From positions 1 to 6,889 of the forward strand of contig JAGQTR010000579.1 in NCBI GenBank assembly GCA_020438915.1: a DNA stretch of 6,889 nucleotides, given 5' to 3'. A model generated the notes under the pieces. That model did not search any database. It was not told where the DNA came from and worked only from the letters and a program-made list of their open reading frames with translations. Within the stretch, counting starts at the first letter, position 1. Each line of letters begins with the position of its first letter. Both the position numbers and the translations under genes were made by a program. This document shows, piece by piece, positions 6,161 through 6,889 of this stretch. This stretch comes from Mycobacterium sp. GTDB taxonomy: Bacteria; Actinomycetota; Actinomycetes; Mycobacteriales; Mycobacteriaceae.

Positions 6161-6193
6161 TGGATCTGCGCGGGATTATGAGAAGGGACAGCG

Positions 6194-6760
6194 ATGGCGT
6201 TGATCGGTTATGCACGGGTGTCGACCGCCGACCAGAACATGGCTCTTCAACTCGATGCATTGCGAAATGCCGGAGTGGACCGCGTGTTCCGCGATCAGGG
6301 CGTCTCCGGTTCGACCTCGGCCAGGCCAGGACTCGACTCGTGTCTCGACCACCTCCGCAAAGGGGATGTGCTCACCGTCTGGAAGCTCGACCGATTAGGG
6401 CGCAATACCCAACACGTTCTCGCCGTCGTCGACGACCTCATGTCGCGAGGCATCGGCTTCCGCAGCCTCACCGAGGGTCTGCATACCGACGGCCCGATGG
6501 GCAAGGCGATGCTGACCATCATGGCGGCCTTCGCCCAACTCGAACGTGACACCATGATCGAGCGCACCCGTGCCGGACTGGCCGCTGCCGCAGCCAACGG
6601 GCGCAAGGGCGGACGGCCCCGCAAGGTCGATGATGCCGATGCCGCCAAGGCCCGCCAGCTCAAGGAAAAAGGCATCGCGGCCACCGACATCGCGAAGATG
6701 TTGGGGGTCTCCCGCGCTACCGCGTATCGCTACCTGTCCGACGGTGCGTCACTTGGATGA
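6194..6760 (+). CDS. Serine recombinase of the resolvase/invertase family
   Basis: This is a complete 188-residue small serine recombinase, the usual length for TnpR/Hin/Pin proteins. The catalytic domain starts with I-G-Y-A-R-V-S-T, with the nucleophile at S10 and R8 beside it. The second active-site block is K-L-D-R-L-G-R (64-70), with R67 and R70 matching the paired arginines of gamma-delta resolvase. The long E helix is near Q-L-E-R-D-T-M-I-E-R-T-R-A-G (115-128). A hinge, G-R-K-G-G-R-P-R-K, leads to a C-terminal helix-turn-helix (about 153-182) with I-A-A-T-D-I-A-K-M-L-G-V-S-R-A-T-A-Y-R-Y-L. ATG 6194 has AGAAGGGA five bases upstream. It probably resolves cointegrates or inverts a DNA segment at the sites at 6037-6160. 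No transposase is visible, so whether it belongs to a Tn3-like transposon or to the element itself is open. Confidence 0.93.
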   Translation: MALIGYARVSTADQNMALQLDALRNAGVDRVFRDQGVSGSTSARPGLDSCLDHLRKGDVLTVWKLDRLGRNTQHVLAVVDDLMSRGIGFRSLTEGLHTDGPMGKAMLTIMAAFAQLERDTMIERTRAGLAAAAANGRKGGRPRKVDDADAAKARQLKEKGIAATDIAKMLGVSRATAYRYLSDGASLG

Positions 6761-6795
6761 ACGGCGAATAGTTTTGCTGAACATCGGACACGGCA

Positions 6796-6830
6796 GCCGC
6801 GGCAAGCAGATGGCGCGCTGACCCCGCGGC
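6796..6830 (+). terminator. Possible GC-rich hairpin after the resolvase gene
   Basis: GCCGCGG (6796-6802) can pair with CCGCGGC (6824-6830) across a 21-base loop. No T-run follows, so it is not a standard intrinsic terminator. GCCGCGGC at 6796-6803 is also a perfect 8-bp palindrome. It lies 35 bases after the resolvase stop, where a terminator would be expected. In high-GC DNA such repeats occur often by chance. Confidence 0.2.
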
Positions 6831-6868
6831 CACTCGGGTATGACGCCCACCTGTCCGGCATCCCTGGA

Positions 6869-6888
6869 TGTCAGACTGACAGCTAGCT
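6869..6888. repeat. Palindromes at the right edge of the window
   Basis: TGTCAG (6869-6874) and CTGACA (6876-6881) are perfect inverted arms around a single A. They are followed directly by the 8-bp palindrome AGCTAGCT (6881-6888). TGTC...GACA ends are typical of operators and of resolvase subsites. The window ends one base later, so the full structure cannot be seen. Confidence 0.4.
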
Positions 6889-6889
6889 G

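Larger units (their letters stand above)
5536..6193. other. Intergenic interval with a coding remnant and a resolvase control region
   Basis: This 658-base stretch has no gene that I can support firmly. Its left half (5536-5877) is open on the - strand in frame with the nuclease and includes a helix-turn-helix-like segment. Its centre (about 5880-6030) shows nothing recognisable on either strand. Its right part (6037-6160) holds resolvase-like subsites and the resolvase promoter. The interval may be the scar of an insertion or recombination event that joined the nuclease cargo to the resolvase. Confidence 0.45.

Noticed and set aside
6145..6821. Other open frames overlapping the resolvase gene on both strands
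   Set aside because: They lie over a clear full-length serine recombinase and have arginine-, proline- and serine-rich shadow composition.

Overview
The window looks like accessory DNA from a high-GC actinobacterium, most likely a mycolate-type genus such as Mycobacterium, Gordonia or Rhodococcus. The basis is moderately high GC with GC-rich third codon positions, GTG starts, and protein families (actinobacterial prim-pol, HGA/HGG zinc-motif prophage protein, actinobacterial-style nuclease) that I associate with actinobacterial prophages and integrated elements. The exact genus cannot be read from the sequence.

Layout. Bases 1-246 are a gene-free leader with a weak promoter candidate and an inverted repeat. 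A tightly coupled replication operon follows on the + strand: a small excisionase-like helix-turn-helix protein (247-564), a primase-polymerase (561-1700) and a RepA-like hexameric-type ATPase with a C-terminal winged helix (1697-2893). These genes overlap by ATGA junctions. A possible 72-residue ORF starts at a further TGATG overlap. The interval 2894-3197 carries three copies of CGAAACTCA plus a GC-rich hairpin, which could be an origin, a regulatory site or a terminator. Next comes a zinc-motif protein resembling small-terminase-like prophage proteins (3198-3716).

Convergent to this, only 34 bases away, is a large - strand gene (3751-5535, possibly extending to 5877). It encodes an N-terminal actinobacterial domain, a central treble-clef-like Cys cluster and a C-terminal PD-(D/E)XK-type nuclease. 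It is the best candidate for an undescribed cargo or defence function. A 658-base interval (5536-6193) follows, holding a helix-turn-helix-like coding remnant and a set of resolvase-like subsites with an embedded promoter. A complete serine resolvase/invertase (6194-6760) comes next, and the window ends in a short non-coding stretch with palindromes.

Taken together, the left part looks like the control-replication-packaging module of a small prophage or phage satellite (compare the phiRv1/phiRv2 type of element). The structural genes one might expect next are absent from the window; an inverted nuclease gene and a recombination module stand there instead. No integrase, capsid, tRNA, CRISPR array or insertion sequence was found. 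All assignments are from reading the sequence by eye; no database search was run.
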